DNA of 45,265 nucleotides, taken from contig CANJBQ010000025.1 of NCBI GenBank assembly GCA_947472645.1, positions 1 to 45,265 of the forward strand, given 5' to 3'. Below are positions 8,292 through 16,791 of the stretch, piece after piece; the stretch's first letter is position 1; the number at the start of each line of letters is the position of its first letter. The DNA is from Burkholderiaceae bacterium (GTDB lineage Bacteria; Pseudomonadota; Gammaproteobacteria; Burkholderiales; Burkholderiaceae). The notes beneath the pieces are model-generated. The model was given only the letters and a program-made list of their open reading frames with translations. It searched no databases and was not told the DNA's origin. A program made the position numbers and the translations under genes.

Positions 8292-9992
8292 ATGAGACTG
8301 CTTACACCTGCCAAGATTGGCTCACTAGAGATTAAAAACCGGGTCATTATGGCCCCTATGACAACCCGACTATCTACTCATGATGGGTTTGTAACAGATG
8401 CTTCCATTGCCTATTTCTGTGCTCGCGCCCAAGGCGGCGTTGGCTTAATTACTGTAGAAATGGCTTCTCCTGAGTTAGAAGGGCGCCATCGTGCCCATGA
8501 GCTTGGCATTTATCATGATAAATATCTCCCAGGTTTGACGCGTTTAGTGGAAGGTATTCATGCCTGTGGCGCAAAGGCATCGATACAGTTAGGGCATGCG
8601 GGCGGGCATACACGGCAAGATATCTCAGGACTTCCGCCACTAGCTCCTTCCGCGTTACCGCATGATGTTTATGAGGTTACGATGCAAACGATTGTCCCAG
8701 AAGAAATTTCTGTGCAGCGTATTCAACAGACGATACAGTCTTTTGTTGATGCGGCACTGCGTGTCCAGCAAGCTGGATTTGACTGTTTGGAAATTCATGG
8801 AGCGCATGGCTATTTACTATCGCAATTTTTATGCCCCGCTGAAAATGTTCGTCAGGACGAATATGGTGGATCGATCAATAATCGGTTACGAATTTCATTA
8901 GAGATTATTCAGGGGATTAAATCTGTACTACCGAATTTTCCGTTGATTTATCGGCTCAATGTAGATGATTATTTTCCACAAGGATTGCAATTTGATGAGG
9001 GCTTAGCCATGGCTAGAATTTTGGCAAGTTCTGGAATTGATGCCATTCACATTACAGCAGGTCACTATCGATCACTACCATCGGCAGAGCGAATGATTCC
9101 GCCAATGATTTATCCAGAGGGTACTTTCGCTCATTTTGCTGAGCAAGTAAAAAAAGTGGTTCAAATACCCGTGATTACGGTAGGCCGTTTAGGTGATCCG
9201 ATGCTAGCGAATCAAATTTTAGAGCAGGGACAAGCAGACTTTATTGCTTTGGGAAGAACCTTATTGGCTGATCCCCTATGGGTGAATAAGATTGTTCAGC
9301 AATTACCGATTCGGCCCTGTATTGCTTGTAATACCTGTGTTAATGAAATGCGAGGTGGTCAGCAATTGGGATGCTTAGTCAACCCTGTAGCCGCACATGA
9401 ATTGGAGTTTGCCGCTGAGCCTTTGATTCAGGGGGAGCGTATTGCAGTTGTTGGCGCTGGTCCTGCCGGTTTATCTTACGCCGCTTTAATGAGTCCTAAA
9501 AACCAAGTTACTGTATTTGATAAAAATGCTGAAGAGGGCGGTGCTTGGAGGTGGGCAGCAGAGGCCCCACGATTTCAGGAGGTTAAAACAAATCCAAGTT
9601 CGTTTAAACACTTTGCTCGTCAATTAAGACGCAGTGCTGAATTTCATGGGGCGCAATTCAAGATGAGCGTTGATATTCAAAGCCAGCCAGATATCCTTCA
9701 ACCTTTTGACCGCATTGTTTTTGCTACGGGAGCGAAGTATCGATACGGTTTAGGAGTTTGGGTGTATTTATGCTTAAAGACCCCACTTCGTCATCTAGCA
9801 ATCTTAGACCGAATTTTTCAAAAGACCTCATTTAAAAATTGGTTTTATACCAAGGCACGGATTTCTCTAACAACTGATTGGCAACAATTGGTGGGAGATC
9901 AGCAAAAATATCACATCATTGGCGATGCTAATACTCCAGGTAAAAGTGATGCTGCGATTCACGATGCTTACGTTCTCGCCCTGAAAGATTAG
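8292..9992 (+). CDS. old yellow enzyme / 2,4-dienoyl-CoA reductase-like flavoenzyme, shortened C-terminus
   Basis: Residues about 1-335 are an FMN-binding TIM barrel of the NADH:flavin oxidoreductase family with the substrate-binding pair His169 and His172 (EIHGAHGY). A 4Fe-4S cysteine cluster follows at Cys343, Cys346, Cys349 and Cys361 (CX2CX2CX11C; FadH has CX2CX3CX11C). Residues 384-393 carry the GAGPAG FAD-binding motif, and the ATGA and IIGDA motifs of the pyridine-nucleotide disulfide oxidoreductase fold are present. The protein has 566 residues while FadH/BaiCD-type proteins usually have about 650-680: between ATGA (about 480) and IIGDA (about 545) the second Rossmann (NAD(P)H) domain is missing and replaced by about 60 unrecognisable residues. 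It probably reduces an activated double bond, perhaps using a separate electron donor. It heads an apparent operon with a Bug receptor and a bicupin. Confidence 0.8.
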   Translation: MRLLTPAKIGSLEIKNRVIMAPMTTRLSTHDGFVTDASIAYFCARAQGGVGLITVEMASPELEGRHRAHELGIYHDKYLPGLTRLVEGIHACGAKASIQLGHAGGHTRQDISGLPPLAPSALPHDVYEVTMQTIVPEEISVQRIQQTIQSFVDAALRVQQAGFDCLEIHGAHGYLLSQFLCPAENVRQDEYGGSINNRLRISLEIIQGIKSVLPNFPLIYRLNVDDYFPQGLQFDEGLAMARILASSGIDAIHITAGHYRSLPSAERMIPPMIYPEGTFAHFAEQVKKVVQIPVITVGRLGDPMLANQILEQGQADFIALGRTLLADPLWVNKIVQQLPIRPCIACNTCVNEMRGGQQLGCLVNPVAAHELEFAAEPLIQGERIAVVGAGPAGLSYAALMSPKNQVTVFDKNAEEGGAWRWAAEAPRFQEVKTNPSSFKHFARQLRRSAEFHGAQFKMSVDIQSQPDILQPFDRIVFATGAKYRYGLGVWVYLCLKTPLRHLAILDRIFQKTSFKNWFYTKARISLTTDWQQLVGDQQKYHIIGDANTPGKSDAAIHDAYVLALKD

Positions 9993-10056
9993 TTACCTAA
10001 TTTTGAAGTTGTGATAACCTTAATCATATAAAAATAATGATAAGAAGGGGACCCCA

Positions 10057-11028
10057 ATGAGACGATTCTTCATCTTGATTTGCTTTGTACTCTGCTTGAC
10101 GAACTCCCAAGCCCAAAATCTGTCAAATTTTCCTGAAAAAAGTATCACTATCATTGTTGGATTTCCACCAGGAACAGCAACGGACACCGTTGCACGGATA
10201 TTAGCTGAGCGTTTTACGGTAAAGTTTGGTAAACCGTTCATCATTGAAAATAAACCTGGCCAAGGTGGAAGCTTAGGAGCTGCGGCGGCTGCAAATGCTG
10301 CACCTGATGGATACACCTTATTACTGAGTGCAACAGCCCCATTTGCCACGAATCCTCATCTGTATAAGAAGTTACCTTATGACTCTCGTAAAAGCTTTGC
10401 CCCGATTGGTCTTGTTTCTTGGCTACCTTATGTGATGGTGACCAATCCTAAGTCAGGAATAAGCTCTGTACAAGATTTGATTGATAAAGCCAAAGCCGAT
10501 CCTGATAAATATACTTATGCTTCGATTGGTAATGGGGCAACTAGTCATCTCCTTATGAGTATGTTTACCAGTCAAGCTGGTATCAAGATGGTTCATGTAC
10601 CCTACAAGGGGAGCTCTCAATCCCAAACGGATGTTATTGGCGGTCAGGTAGATGTCACCTTTGATACAGTTTTAACGTTACTGCCTCACATTAAGGCAGG
10701 AAAGCTACGCGCATTAGCGACCGGTGGCCTTACTCGCACAGTATTTTTACCAGATGTTCCCACTTTGGATGAGTCTGGATTAAAAGGGTTTAATGGCGGG
10801 GCATGGTTAGGCTTATTAGCGCCCGCAGGAACACCTCAGGCACTAGTGGATCGTTATAGTAAGGAATTGAATATAGCATTAGCTGATCCTGAAATTAGCA
10901 AGCGATTGATGGGGTTAGGATCTGAAATATTGACGAGTAAAAATCCTGCTGAGTTTGAAGAGTTTATCCAGTCAGAATATGTTAAGTGGGGTCAACGAGT
11001 AAAAGAGTCTGGGGCAAAGATCGAATGA
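10057..11028 (+). CDS. Bug/TctC-family periplasmic solute receptor
   Basis: This 323-residue receptor has a signal peptide (cleavage after the Gln-Ala near residue 20) and the family hallmarks: the PGTATDTVAR loop, ENKPGQGGSLGAAA, the PDGYTLL strand and a HVPYKGSSQ motif. Bug receptors are two-lobed periplasmic proteins that bind carboxylates and amides, normally feeding the tripartite tricarboxylate transporter membrane pair TctA/TctB. No TctA or TctB gene lies in the window, so this is an orphan receptor, as is common in Burkholderiales. A good ribosome binding site (AAGGGG) precedes the ATG. It follows the flavoenzyme and overlaps the bicupin start, so the ligand is probably that pathway's substrate. 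Confidence 0.93.
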   Translation: MRRFFILICFVLCLTNSQAQNLSNFPEKSITIIVGFPPGTATDTVARILAERFTVKFGKPFIIENKPGQGGSLGAAAAANAAPDGYTLLLSATAPFATNPHLYKKLPYDSRKSFAPIGLVSWLPYVMVTNPKSGISSVQDLIDKAKADPDKYTYASIGNGATSHLLMSMFTSQAGIKMVHVPYKGSSQSQTDVIGGQVDVTFDTVLTLLPHIKAGKLRALATGGLTRTVFLPDVPTLDESGLKGFNGGAWLGLLAPAGTPQALVDRYSKELNIALADPEISKRLMGLGSEILTSKNPAEFEEFIQSEYVKWGQRVKESGAKIE

Positions 11029-11768
11029 GTGCAGTGGTAAAAGTGTCATTGAAGGAGACTGAGAATTTTAAGTATCATGAACATTCGAATGGGCTGAAAT
11101 ATTTTCGGCATGATTATTTTGCGCCAGAGCCTGATTTAGAATACTCTGCCCAGTCGTATCTTATTCAGCAATTACCAGATGTAGTTAATCCTTTGCATTT
11201 TCATACACAAAATCAATTTCAGGTATTCATTGAAGGAAATGGCTCATTTGGCAAGCATACGATTGAGCCATATATTGTTCATTATGCTGGAGCATATACA
11301 GGATATGGACCTATCGTAGCGGGATCTGCTGGTCTGCATTATTTAACATTACGCAGTAGTCGAGATCCTGGCGCTAAATTTTTACCAGCACAAATGGATG
11401 AGTTTAAAAAAGGTCCTAAACACCATTACACATCACCATCGATTCAGCCGCTTGAGCCGGGCGTTTTAAATTCGTTACAAGGGCATTATTTTCGATGGGA
11501 GCATCATGATCAAGCAACGGGACTTGGTGTAGGGGAATTAAGGCTTGCGCCTCAGCAAGCTTATGAAATAAATGTACCGGAAAACTCATCGGGAATTTTT
11601 GTGGTCGTTATACAAGGAAGTCTGATAGAAAATCAGCAAATGATTACTAAAAATGAGAATGTTTATATTTCTCAAGAAATAGGGTCATATACAACTCAGT
11701 CATTACAAGAAGGTGCACAGGCACTTATTCTTCAAGTGCCATTAAAAAATAAGCTGTACTGCTTTTAA
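11025..11768 (+). CDS. bicupin-like protein
   Basis: This 247-residue soluble protein starts at the ATG that overlaps the Bug gene stop (ATGA); a longer start at 10986 would lie entirely inside that gene. Residues about 30-115 look like a cupin strand set with an HFH motif followed by QFQVFIEG, and about 155-240 look like a second, degenerate cupin half with GELRLAP and an FVVVIQGS strand. Cupins of this sort are often metal-dependent dioxygenases, isomerases or ligand sensors. Only the N-terminal half keeps likely metal-binding histidines (HFHTQN). The operon suggests a catabolic role beside the flavoenzyme. The exact reaction cannot be read from the sequence. Confidence 0.65.
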   Translation: MSAVVKVSLKETENFKYHEHSNGLKYFRHDYFAPEPDLEYSAQSYLIQQLPDVVNPLHFHTQNQFQVFIEGNGSFGKHTIEPYIVHYAGAYTGYGPIVAGSAGLHYLTLRSSRDPGAKFLPAQMDEFKKGPKHHYTSPSIQPLEPGVLNSLQGHYFRWEHHDQATGLGVGELRLAPQQAYEINVPENSSGIFVVVIQGSLIENQQMITKNENVYISQEIGSYTTQSLQEGAQALILQVPLKNKLYCF

Positions 11769-11797
11769 TGGGTGGCGAATCTTTCTGGTTAGAAAGC

Positions 11798-12217
11798 TTA
11801 TAAAAATCTTTTCCACACACCTGTGGCAAACCCAACGGTACGATCACCAACAATCAATTCCCCATTTAAAAAAACCATACTTTTAGTCGCCTTAATCACG
11901 ACGGGGGTTAATTCAACCGTATCACCGATTTGAACGGCATCAACGAATTGATAATTAAACTGGATTGTTGCCGTACTTTTTGTCTCAGTCGTATGTCTTG
12001 CAACGACACCAAAAGCACGGTCAGCGAAGGTCATTAGCGCGCCACCCTGGACAACATGACGCAGATTTTGGTGTTTAAGTGAGGTAGGGAATAAGAAATG
12101 AACTTCAGGACCATTTCTTTTATAAAAGAACGGACCTGCTGTTTGAATAAAGCCTTCGTCACTGAAGGTCTCCCACCCTTGGGCAGTATATTGCTCTACT
12201 AATTGTAGTTCAGTCAT
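11798..12217 (-). CDS. PaaI-like hotdog thioesterase
   Basis: This is a 139-residue single-domain hotdog-fold protein. The helix motif HVVQGGALMTFADRAFG matches the PaaI/YbgC-like acyl-CoA thioesterase signature (HGG-type helix, here QGGALMTFAD), followed by a TIQFNYQFVDAV strand and the VELTPVV and MVFLNGEL strands. The start is taken at 12217 because the longer open frame to 12463 crosses into the promoter and coding sequence of the divergent repeat-protein gene and gives a non-family extension. It probably hydrolyses an acyl- or aryl-acyl-CoA. It is transcribed alone and convergent with the bicupin gene. Confidence 0.82.
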   Translation of the reverse strand: MTELQLVEQYTAQGWETFSDEGFIQTAGPFFYKRNGPEVHFLFPTSLKHQNLRHVVQGGALMTFADRAFGVVARHTTETKSTATIQFNYQFVDAVQIGDTVELTPVVIKATKSMVFLNGELIVGDRTVGFATGVWKRFL

Positions 12218-12292
12218 TAGTGTATGATTATTTAGAATACATTTTAAAGTGCAAAGTATAGCATTCATACTCTTGATGAAAGTGCCAACTCT

Positions 12293-12607
12293 ATGAAAAA
12301 ATTCGTAAAACTTTTGTTTGTTTTTAGTGTTTGGATAATTTGTATCCCGAGTTTTTCGGCTCAAATTTTTGTTACTGATTATCAATCGGATGCAAATGCC
12401 AAGGTATTTGTTACCAATTACAAGTCTGACGCGAATTGTATTGTTTATGAAACCAAGTATCAATCGGATAGTGGGTCTGGCGTTTGGTATTTTACCAATT
12501 ACAAGAGTGATGCAAGAGCAGTCATTTACTACACCAAATATAAATCAGATGCTGATTTAATTGTTTACTTCACTAACTATAAATCGGATGCGAGATGTCG
12601 ATATTAA
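12293..12607 (+). CDS. small exported six-repeat protein (DUF6150-like)
   Basis: A 104-residue protein with a clear signal peptide (cleavage after Ala23) and six tandem repeats of 13 residues (one of 14). The repeats are centred on Tyr30, Tyr43, Tyr56, Tyr70, Tyr83 and Tyr96, each reading Y-[KQ]-S-D-[AS] followed by a short aromatic/beta-prone strand and [NK]-Y. This resembles the short repeat proteins grouped as DUF6150 (YxADxKVxxV-type repeats), whose role is unknown. The repeats would suit a small periplasmic beta-solenoid or beta-sheet stack. Two cysteines (Cys49, Cys102) lie in the exported part. It diverges from the thioesterase gene with a 75-base gap. The frame ends in two consecutive TAA codons. 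Confidence 0.7.
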   Translation: MKKFVKLLFVFSVWIICIPSFSAQIFVTDYQSDANAKVFVTNYKSDANCIVYETKYQSDSGSGVWYFTNYKSDARAVIYYTKYKSDADLIVYFTNYKSDARCRY

Positions 12608-12817
12608 TAATTCGTGCTCATAGATGATTTTTATGCTGATGTAAAAGCTTCAATAGCCTATGGTGATTTTGGCTTGATTAATTATTTGGTCACTTAGTTA
12701 ACTATTCAAAATTTATTTGAAGCTTAGAGTTTCTTATTTGCTATGATAGGGACACACATTAATCACATCATCAAATGAAGAATTTTGAATTCATTTGCTT
12801 ACTCAAGGAGACTCGCA

Positions 12818-14185
12818 ATGGATCTTACATCCAGTAAATCACATTCGCAGGAGTTGGCTCAGTTTGCTGCCCAACTATCAGCTAAAGATATTCCACCTCG
12901 TGTTTTTCATAAAGCCGAGGATCTTTTTGTCGACTGGGTAGGATCCACTTTAGCCGGTAAAGGTGCGCGAGCAATTGAAATCGTCAACCGCCTATCTAAG
13001 CAGATGGGGCCAACAACAGGCTTATCGGAAGTACTGATTGATCGCACCAAGACATCTCCTTTATTTGCCTCCATGGTCAATGCGGCAGCGTCACATGTAG
13101 TAGAGCAGGATGATGTTCATAATGGCTCGGTATTTCATCCAGCGACAGTTGTTTTTTCACCAGCCTTAGCGGTCGCTCAAGCGATTGGTGCAAGTGGTGA
13201 AGATTTTTTAGTAGCTTCTATTGCTGGATATGAGGTGGGTATTCGCGTGGGGGAATTTTTGGGTCGATCACACTATAAAGTCTTTCATACAACAGGAACA
13301 GCAGGTACCCTTGCAGCGGCTGCTGCTGTTGGTCATTTATTAAAGTTAAACCCTTTACAGATGTTGCATGCTTTTGGTTCGGCAGGGACCCAAGCTGCAG
13401 GTTTATGGGAATTTTTAAAAGATGCGGCGGATTCTAAGCAACTACATACTGCGCATGCTAGTACATCAGGATTGATGTCTGCTTATCTCGCAAAAGATGG
13501 TTTTACAGGTGCTAAGAAAATTTTAGAGGGCGCTCAGGGTATGGCAGCGGGTATGTCATCGGATGCAGATGTAGCTAAACTCACCGATCGATTAGGACAT
13601 CGTTGGGCTTTAGAAGAGACGTCTTTTAAGTACCATGCTTCTTGTCGTCATACTCACCCAGCTACTGATGCATTATTAAAAGTGATGCAAGACCATCAAT
13701 TAAAAGCGGAAGATATTGCTCAGGTAATGACCTTTGTTCATCAAGGAGCGATTGATGTTTTGGGTCCCGTGGTTGATCCTCAGACCGTTCATCAATCAAA
13801 ATTTTCCATGGGAACAGTGCTTGCCCTAGCAGCACAATATGGTTATGCGGGTTTAGAAGAGTTTGAAATACACTTTAATCATCCTCAAATTCGACATTTA
13901 CGAGATCGGATTCACATGCAACTTGATCCAGAAATTGATGCTGCTTATCCCGCACGTTGGATTGGAAAGGTCAGCGTTACTACCAAGGATGGCCGCGAAC
14001 TCCATGGTCGAGTCGATGAGCCCAAAGGCGATCCAGGTAACACACTATCACGAACGGAGATTGAAGCTAAAGCGATTCGTTTAGCACTTTTTAGTCACGC
14101 AGCTTCAGAATCAGAGATGCGGACTTTACTGACTAAACTATGGGACGTCAGAGGCATAGGAAAATTGAGCGCCTTATTATCATAG
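12818..14185 (+). CDS. MmgE/PrpD family protein (2-methylcitrate dehydratase-like)
   Basis: This 455-residue enzyme starts at the ATG 7 bases after AAGGAG (12805-12810); an upstream TTG at 12785 is in frame but lacks that signal. Family motifs are visible: VEQDDVHNGSVFHPATVV near residue 100, HTTGTAGTLAAAAAVG near 165, and HASCRHTHPATDALL near 270. The family includes 2-methylcitrate dehydratase PrpD and cis-aconitate decarboxylase; many members act on other hydroxy- or tricarboxylates. No prpB or prpC is next to it, so a role in the methylcitrate cycle is not supported here. A catabolic role on an organic acid supplied by the nearby Bug receptors fits better but is inference. Confidence 0.85.
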   Translation: MDLTSSKSHSQELAQFAAQLSAKDIPPRVFHKAEDLFVDWVGSTLAGKGARAIEIVNRLSKQMGPTTGLSEVLIDRTKTSPLFASMVNAAASHVVEQDDVHNGSVFHPATVVFSPALAVAQAIGASGEDFLVASIAGYEVGIRVGEFLGRSHYKVFHTTGTAGTLAAAAAVGHLLKLNPLQMLHAFGSAGTQAAGLWEFLKDAADSKQLHTAHASTSGLMSAYLAKDGFTGAKKILEGAQGMAAGMSSDADVAKLTDRLGHRWALEETSFKYHASCRHTHPATDALLKVMQDHQLKAEDIAQVMTFVHQGAIDVLGPVVDPQTVHQSKFSMGTVLALAAQYGYAGLEEFEIHFNHPQIRHLRDRIHMQLDPEIDAAYPARWIGKVSVTTKDGRELHGRVDEPKGDPGNTLSRTEIEAKAIRLALFSHAASESEMRTLLTKLWDVRGIGKLSALLS

Positions 14186-14192
14186 ATTGAAT

Positions 14193-14223
14193 AAATCCTC
14201 ATAATGAGGTCGTTAAGGGATTT
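14193..14223 (+). terminator. weak terminator-like inverted repeats after the MmgE/PrpD gene
   Basis: AAATCC (14193-14198) pairs with GGATTT (14218-14223), followed by TATTTCATTTT. A nested CCTC-ATAAT-GAGG hairpin lies at 14197-14209. The stems are short, so this is a modest candidate. Confidence 0.35.
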
Positions 14224-14249
14224 TATTTCATTTTACTTAGGGGATGAGA

Positions 14250-14642
14250 ATGACAATCATTGGTAAACGTAGCTCAACTTCTTTGCTGTTGGTTGTAGTG
14301 CTATGTGTACTAGTAGGATGTGTCTCAGCAGAAAAATATACCATAATGATTAACCAGTGGGTTGGTCAAGATGAAGATGCCTTAGTGGCGACTTGGGGTG
14401 CTCCAAAGAGTACATACTCTACGGAAACAGCTAAATATTTAACGTATGAAAATTTAAAGCAAAATTACATTCCACCAACACCCGCTTCTGTTCAAGTTAT
14501 GCGTCAGGGTGATGCTATATTCACGAGGCCTATACCTGGAACGCCTGGTTATGTTTATACGACAGATTGTAGAACGACATTTACCATACAAAATAAAAGA
14601 ATCGTGCATGCCAATGCCACGGGTAATTCTTGTTACTTGTAA
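14250..14642 (+). CDS. small lipoprotein of unknown function
   Basis: This protein has 130 residues from the ATG at 14250, chosen because AGGGG (14239-14243) sits six bases upstream; the in-frame ATG at 14244 has no room for a binding site. A lipoprotein signal peptide with lipobox LVGC places the lipid-modified cysteine at residue 24. The mature part begins with a stretch (QWVGQDEDALVATWGAP) that recalls the first helix of SmpA/OmlA-like lipoproteins, in which a helix is followed by G-x-P. Two later cysteines (in TTDCRTT and NSCYL) could pair. The function is not known; it stands between a metabolic gene and a permease and is probably a single transcription unit. Confidence 0.65.
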   Translation: MTIIGKRSSTSLLLVVVLCVLVGCVSAEKYTIMINQWVGQDEDALVATWGAPKSTYSTETAKYLTYENLKQNYIPPTPASVQVMRQGDAIFTRPIPGTPGYVYTTDCRTTFTIQNKRIVHANATGNSCYL

Positions 14643-14698
14643 GTCGCAATATCCCCTAGCCTCTCTTTGAACTCAGTCTCACAGTGTAAAATATTGTC

Positions 14699-15802
14699 AT
14701 GTCAACCTTACTCGAACATTTACAATCTCTGGTTTTAATCACGACACTGCTCTTAGCTATTTTGCTTGGCTTTGCGCTACAAAGAACTCAATTCTGTTCG
14801 ATGGGTGCAATTAGTGATATTTTTATCATGCAGTCCTGGCTCAGAATGCGTCAATGGCTTCTTGCTGTAGCGGTCATGTTGCTAGGTACAGGCTTTCTTT
14901 ATTACGGTGCTTGGATTGATATTCACCAAACTATTTATAACAGTTCCAAAGTTTTATGGTTATCGCACCTTGTGGGCGGCATCCTCTTTGGAATTGGCAT
15001 GTCGATTGCCTCAGGGTGTGGGGCGCGTAACTTGATTCGCCTTGGGACTGGTAACATTAAATCACTGGTGGTCTTGGTGGTCATGGGTTTATTTGCCCAA
15101 ATGACCTTACGTGGTATTTTAGGCACGATTCGGGTCAGTTCTGTCGATCTTATGCATATTAATCTTTCTACTTCGCAAGATTTGGCGAGTATTTTACATA
15201 CGTGGATAGCGATTGATACACCATTATTATTTTTGATCATTGCATCCGTAATAGCGATTATTTTATTTATTTTTTCATTCAAAGACCGTAATTTTCGGCA
15301 AATACAAACATGGTGGATTAGTGTCGTAGTTGGATTGTCTATGGTGGGCTTTTGGTGGATCTCTGGCCATCTAGGATTTGTTCCAGAGGATCCAAATACC
15401 CTAGAACCACTATTTGTAGCTACCAATAGTGGGAAAATGGAAAGCGCCTCATTAGTTGCGCCAATGGCTTATTTATTGGATTATCTAACCTTATTTAGTG
15501 ATAGCTCTAAGAAAATGAGTTTTGGAATTATTCTTGCCTTAGGATTATGCATAGGGTCATTTTTGAGTGCTTGGCAACAGGGAAACTTGAGGCTTATAGG
15601 ATTTGGAAGTACTAAAGATACGCTGCATCATCTTCTTGGTGGCGCACTGATGGGTATTGGCGGAGTCACAGCTTTGGGATGTACGTTCGGTCAAGGGATG
15701 AGTGCAATGTCAACCTTGGCGATTTCCTCTTTTATTACCGTGACTGGATTTATAGTAGGAGTCTATTTAGGGCTACGTTACCTAGAACGCAGCTCTACTT
15801 AA
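14699..15802 (+). CDS. YeeE/YedE family permease (thiosulfate uptake TsuA-like)
   Basis: This is a 367-residue polytopic membrane protein with about nine to ten hydrophobic helices. It has the paired family motifs GFALQRTQFCSMGAI (Cys33), GIGMSIASGCGARN (Cys106) and GGVTALGCTFGQG (Cys327). In the characterised YeeE/TsuA transporter, three conserved cysteines in the pore relay thiosulfate; the three cysteines here sit in comparable motifs. It probably imports thiosulfate or a related sulfur compound across the inner membrane. The usual small TusA-like partner is not beside it. Its stop overlaps the stop of the convergent hydrolase gene by four bases. Confidence 0.85.
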   Translation: MSTLLEHLQSLVLITTLLLAILLGFALQRTQFCSMGAISDIFIMQSWLRMRQWLLAVAVMLLGTGFLYYGAWIDIHQTIYNSSKVLWLSHLVGGILFGIGMSIASGCGARNLIRLGTGNIKSLVVLVVMGLFAQMTLRGILGTIRVSSVDLMHINLSTSQDLASILHTWIAIDTPLLFLIIASVIAIILFIFSFKDRNFRQIQTWWISVVVGLSMVGFWWISGHLGFVPEDPNTLEPLFVATNSGKMESASLVAPMAYLLDYLTLFSDSSKKMSFGIILALGLCIGSFLSAWQQGNLRLIGFGSTKDTLHHLLGGALMGIGGVTALGCTFGQGMSAMSTLAISSFITVTGFIVGVYLGLRYLERSST

Positions 15803-16692
15803 ACGCCTTTACCTTTAAACCACTCTACAGCCTTTTCCCAGCCATCTTTTGCCGCAGCAGGTACATAGGAAGGCCTGTAATCTGCATGAAAAGCATGACC
15901 AGCTTGAGAATATAAAACGAACTCAGATTGCTGTGCCGCCCGCTTGTCTTTGTTTTGATGGAGCGCATGTTGCATTGCTGATACGGTTGCCACAGAAATT
16001 CCGGCATCTTTAGCGCCGTAAAGTCCGAGAACGGGCGCTTTCAATTGCTTGACTAAATCGATCGGATGATTTGGATAGTTAGCTGTTTTATCTCCAGTTA
16101 AGCGCCCATACCAAGCAACACCTGTTTTAATTCCAGCAACTTGTTCGCAGGCTAACCAGACAATTCTACCGCCCCAGCAAAAGCCATTGATCCCAACTCG
16201 ATTCGCATTACCACCATTATTTTTTGCCCAATTGATGGTTTCAGTAACATCTTGCATCACTTGTTGGTCGGGGGTTTTTGCAATAATATCGGACATAATT
16301 TGCGCCATTGTACCGATTTGTTGGGGATTTCCAGCTCTGTAGAAAAATTCTGGTGCAATAGCTAAGTACCCCAGCTTTGCAAAGCGCCTAGCAACATCAG
16401 CAATATATTCATGAACACCAAAAATTTCACTCACCACAATCATGACTGGCAGTGGCCCTTTGGCATTTTCAGGTTTTGCTACATAGATCGGCAATTTGGA
16501 GTCACCATAAGAAATCGTTTCATCAGAACATTTGAGACCGACAAAGTCCGTTTTGATAGCTTGAGCCATCACTGGTGATGCGGCTAGGGCATAGCCCAAA
16601 CCACCTAAACTAGTTACCTTCATAAAATCACGGCGAGTAGTCTGTGAGGCGTTGATGAGAGCTTGAGTATCTTGAATAAGGTTTGGGTTCAT
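15799..16692 (-). CDS. Tat-exported dienelactone hydrolase family protein
   Basis: This is a 297-residue alpha/beta hydrolase. The catalytic triad of the dienelactone hydrolase family is visible as Cys172 (GFCWGG), Asp229 (YGAKDAG) and His266 (AGHAFH), with the usual Glu89 in VSEIFGVHEY. The N-terminus has a twin-arginine motif (TTRRDFMK, Arg20-Arg21) and a hydrophobic stretch ending near AQA at residue 45, so it is probably exported folded by Tat. The start at 16692 is chosen because it puts the twin arginines at a normal distance; an upstream in-frame ATG at 16764 would add 24 residues with a second hydrophobic stretch. The substrate is unknown, and periplasmic DLH-like proteins are not always lactonases. 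It diverges from the REC-HPt gene. Confidence 0.87.
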   Translation of the reverse strand: MNPNLIQDTQALINASQTTRRDFMKVTSLGGLGYALAASPVMAQAIKTDFVGLKCSDETISYGDSKLPIYVAKPENAKGPLPVMIVVSEIFGVHEYIADVARRFAKLGYLAIAPEFFYRAGNPQQIGTMAQIMSDIIAKTPDQQVMQDVTETINWAKNNGGNANRVGINGFCWGGRIVWLACEQVAGIKTGVAWYGRLTGDKTANYPNHPIDLVKQLKAPVLGLYGAKDAGISVATVSAMQHALHQNKDKRAAQQSEFVLYSQAGHAFHADYRPSYVPAAAKDGWEKAVEWFKGKGV

Positions 16693-16791
16693 ATTTTTGT
16701 ATAAAAGTAGATTTTTAAGTAAAAAAAATGGTTTAATTGCAACTATAAACGAATCGTACGTCATTTAAAAAAACATTTCAAGGAGATAAAC

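Noticed and set aside
11781..11796. Hairpin CTTTCT-GGTT-AGAAAG as terminator of the bicupin operon
   Set aside because: The stem is six weak pairs and no U-tract follows on either strand.
12218..12463. N-terminal extension of the thioesterase frame
   Set aside because: It overlaps the divergent repeat-protein gene and promoter, encodes no family-like sequence, and a standard start exists at 12217.
12818..14185. Methylcitrate cycle locus
   Set aside because: prpB, prpC and acnD-type genes are absent, so the MmgE/PrpD member cannot be assigned to propionate breakdown.
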